The notes below the pieces were generated by a model. That model was not told where the DNA came from, did no database searches, and worked only from the letters and a program-made list of their open reading frames with translations. A stretch of 5,120 nt of DNA from Micropruina sp. (GTDB lineage Bacteria; Actinomycetota; Actinomycetes; Propionibacteriales; Propionibacteriaceae), in the NCBI GenBank assembly GCA_013693855.1, contig CP059261.1:1687167-1692286 (forward strand), in the 5' to 3' direction. Positions 5,039 to 5,120 of this stretch are shown in pieces; within the stretch, counting starts at the first letter, position 1, and the number at the start of each line of letters is the position of its first letter. Position numbers and translations under genes: made by a program.

Positions 5039-5120
5039 GTGGGTTCAGCGAGGCGCATACGGTGCAGGCGTGGTTGGTGGAGCGTCTGGTTGAGCAGGGG
5101 TGGACGTATGTGCCGGGGAC
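5035..5120 (+). CDS. hsdR: type I restriction enzyme subunit HsdR, N-terminal fragment cut by the window edge
   Basis: The GTG at 5035 overlaps the hsdS stop as GTGA and has a strong SD 7 nt upstream. The 28 complete codons read VSGFSEAHTVQAWLVERLVE and continue QGWTYVPG. This matches the opening of type I R subunits (FSEAHTVQ...L...GW.Y). The family has an N-terminal PD-(D/E)XK nuclease followed by SF2 translocase motors, none of which is in view. The M-S-R gene order supports the call. Its third codon positions are mostly G (21 of 28), unlike C-rich early hsdM and mixed hsdS. Confidence 0.85.
   Translation, partial: MSGFSEAHTVQAWLVERLVEQGWTYVPG

Noticed and set aside
1..5120. CRISPR arrays, tRNA or rRNA genes
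   Set aside because: No regularly spaced repeats and no cloverleaf or rRNA-like sequence were seen on either strand.

Overview
The window is about two-thirds or more G+C, with strongly C- or G-ending codons, GTG starts, TANNNT-type -10 boxes and several starts that look leaderless. This points to a high-GC actinomycete, probably a streptomycete or relative. No 16S or other marker gene is present, so the genus is inference.

Left part (1-1186, minus strand): a short operon reads toward position 1 and runs off the window. It holds a possible 32-codon leader ORF (1183-1281), a PD-(D/E)XK nuclease of the RecB/Cas4 type (561-1186) and the first 188 residues of a DDE (rve-fold) transposase of the MuA/TnsB/TniA type (1-564). 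The leader overlaps the nuclease by GTGA and the nuclease overlaps the transposase by ATGA. The nuclease has its full catalytic motif set, but its last ~35 residues lie in another frame, which suggests a one-base deletion or a sequencing error. A nuclease coupled to a TnsB-like transposase recalls the TnsA+TnsB heteromeric transposase of Tn7, but the visible nuclease motifs are Cas4/RecB-like.

Middle part (about 1290-2344, plus strand): a divergent control region with a 6+6 dyad separates the minus operon from a 107-aa Cro/CI-type regulator (1401-1724). Next comes a 159-aa protein of unknown function with an N-terminal CxxxxC...CxxHH zinc-finger-like cluster (1865-2344). Both genes appear to be transcribed from promoters placed so that the transcript begins at the start codon.

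Right part (2401-5120, plus strand): a type I restriction-modification operon with hsdM, hsdS and the first 28 codons of hsdR, joined by an 8-bp and a 4-bp overlap. HsdM (adenine methyltransferase) and HsdS (two target-recognition domains) form the methylase; HsdR adds DNA translocation and cleavage. Codon style changes inside hsdM near 3420 and again at hsdR, as expected if the specificity gene and its flank have been exchanged.

Together this looks like an accessory, defence-island region beside a Tn7/Mu-like transposition module. Whether the regulator, the zinc-finger protein and the RM system are cargo of that element cannot be decided here, because no transposon end was identified.
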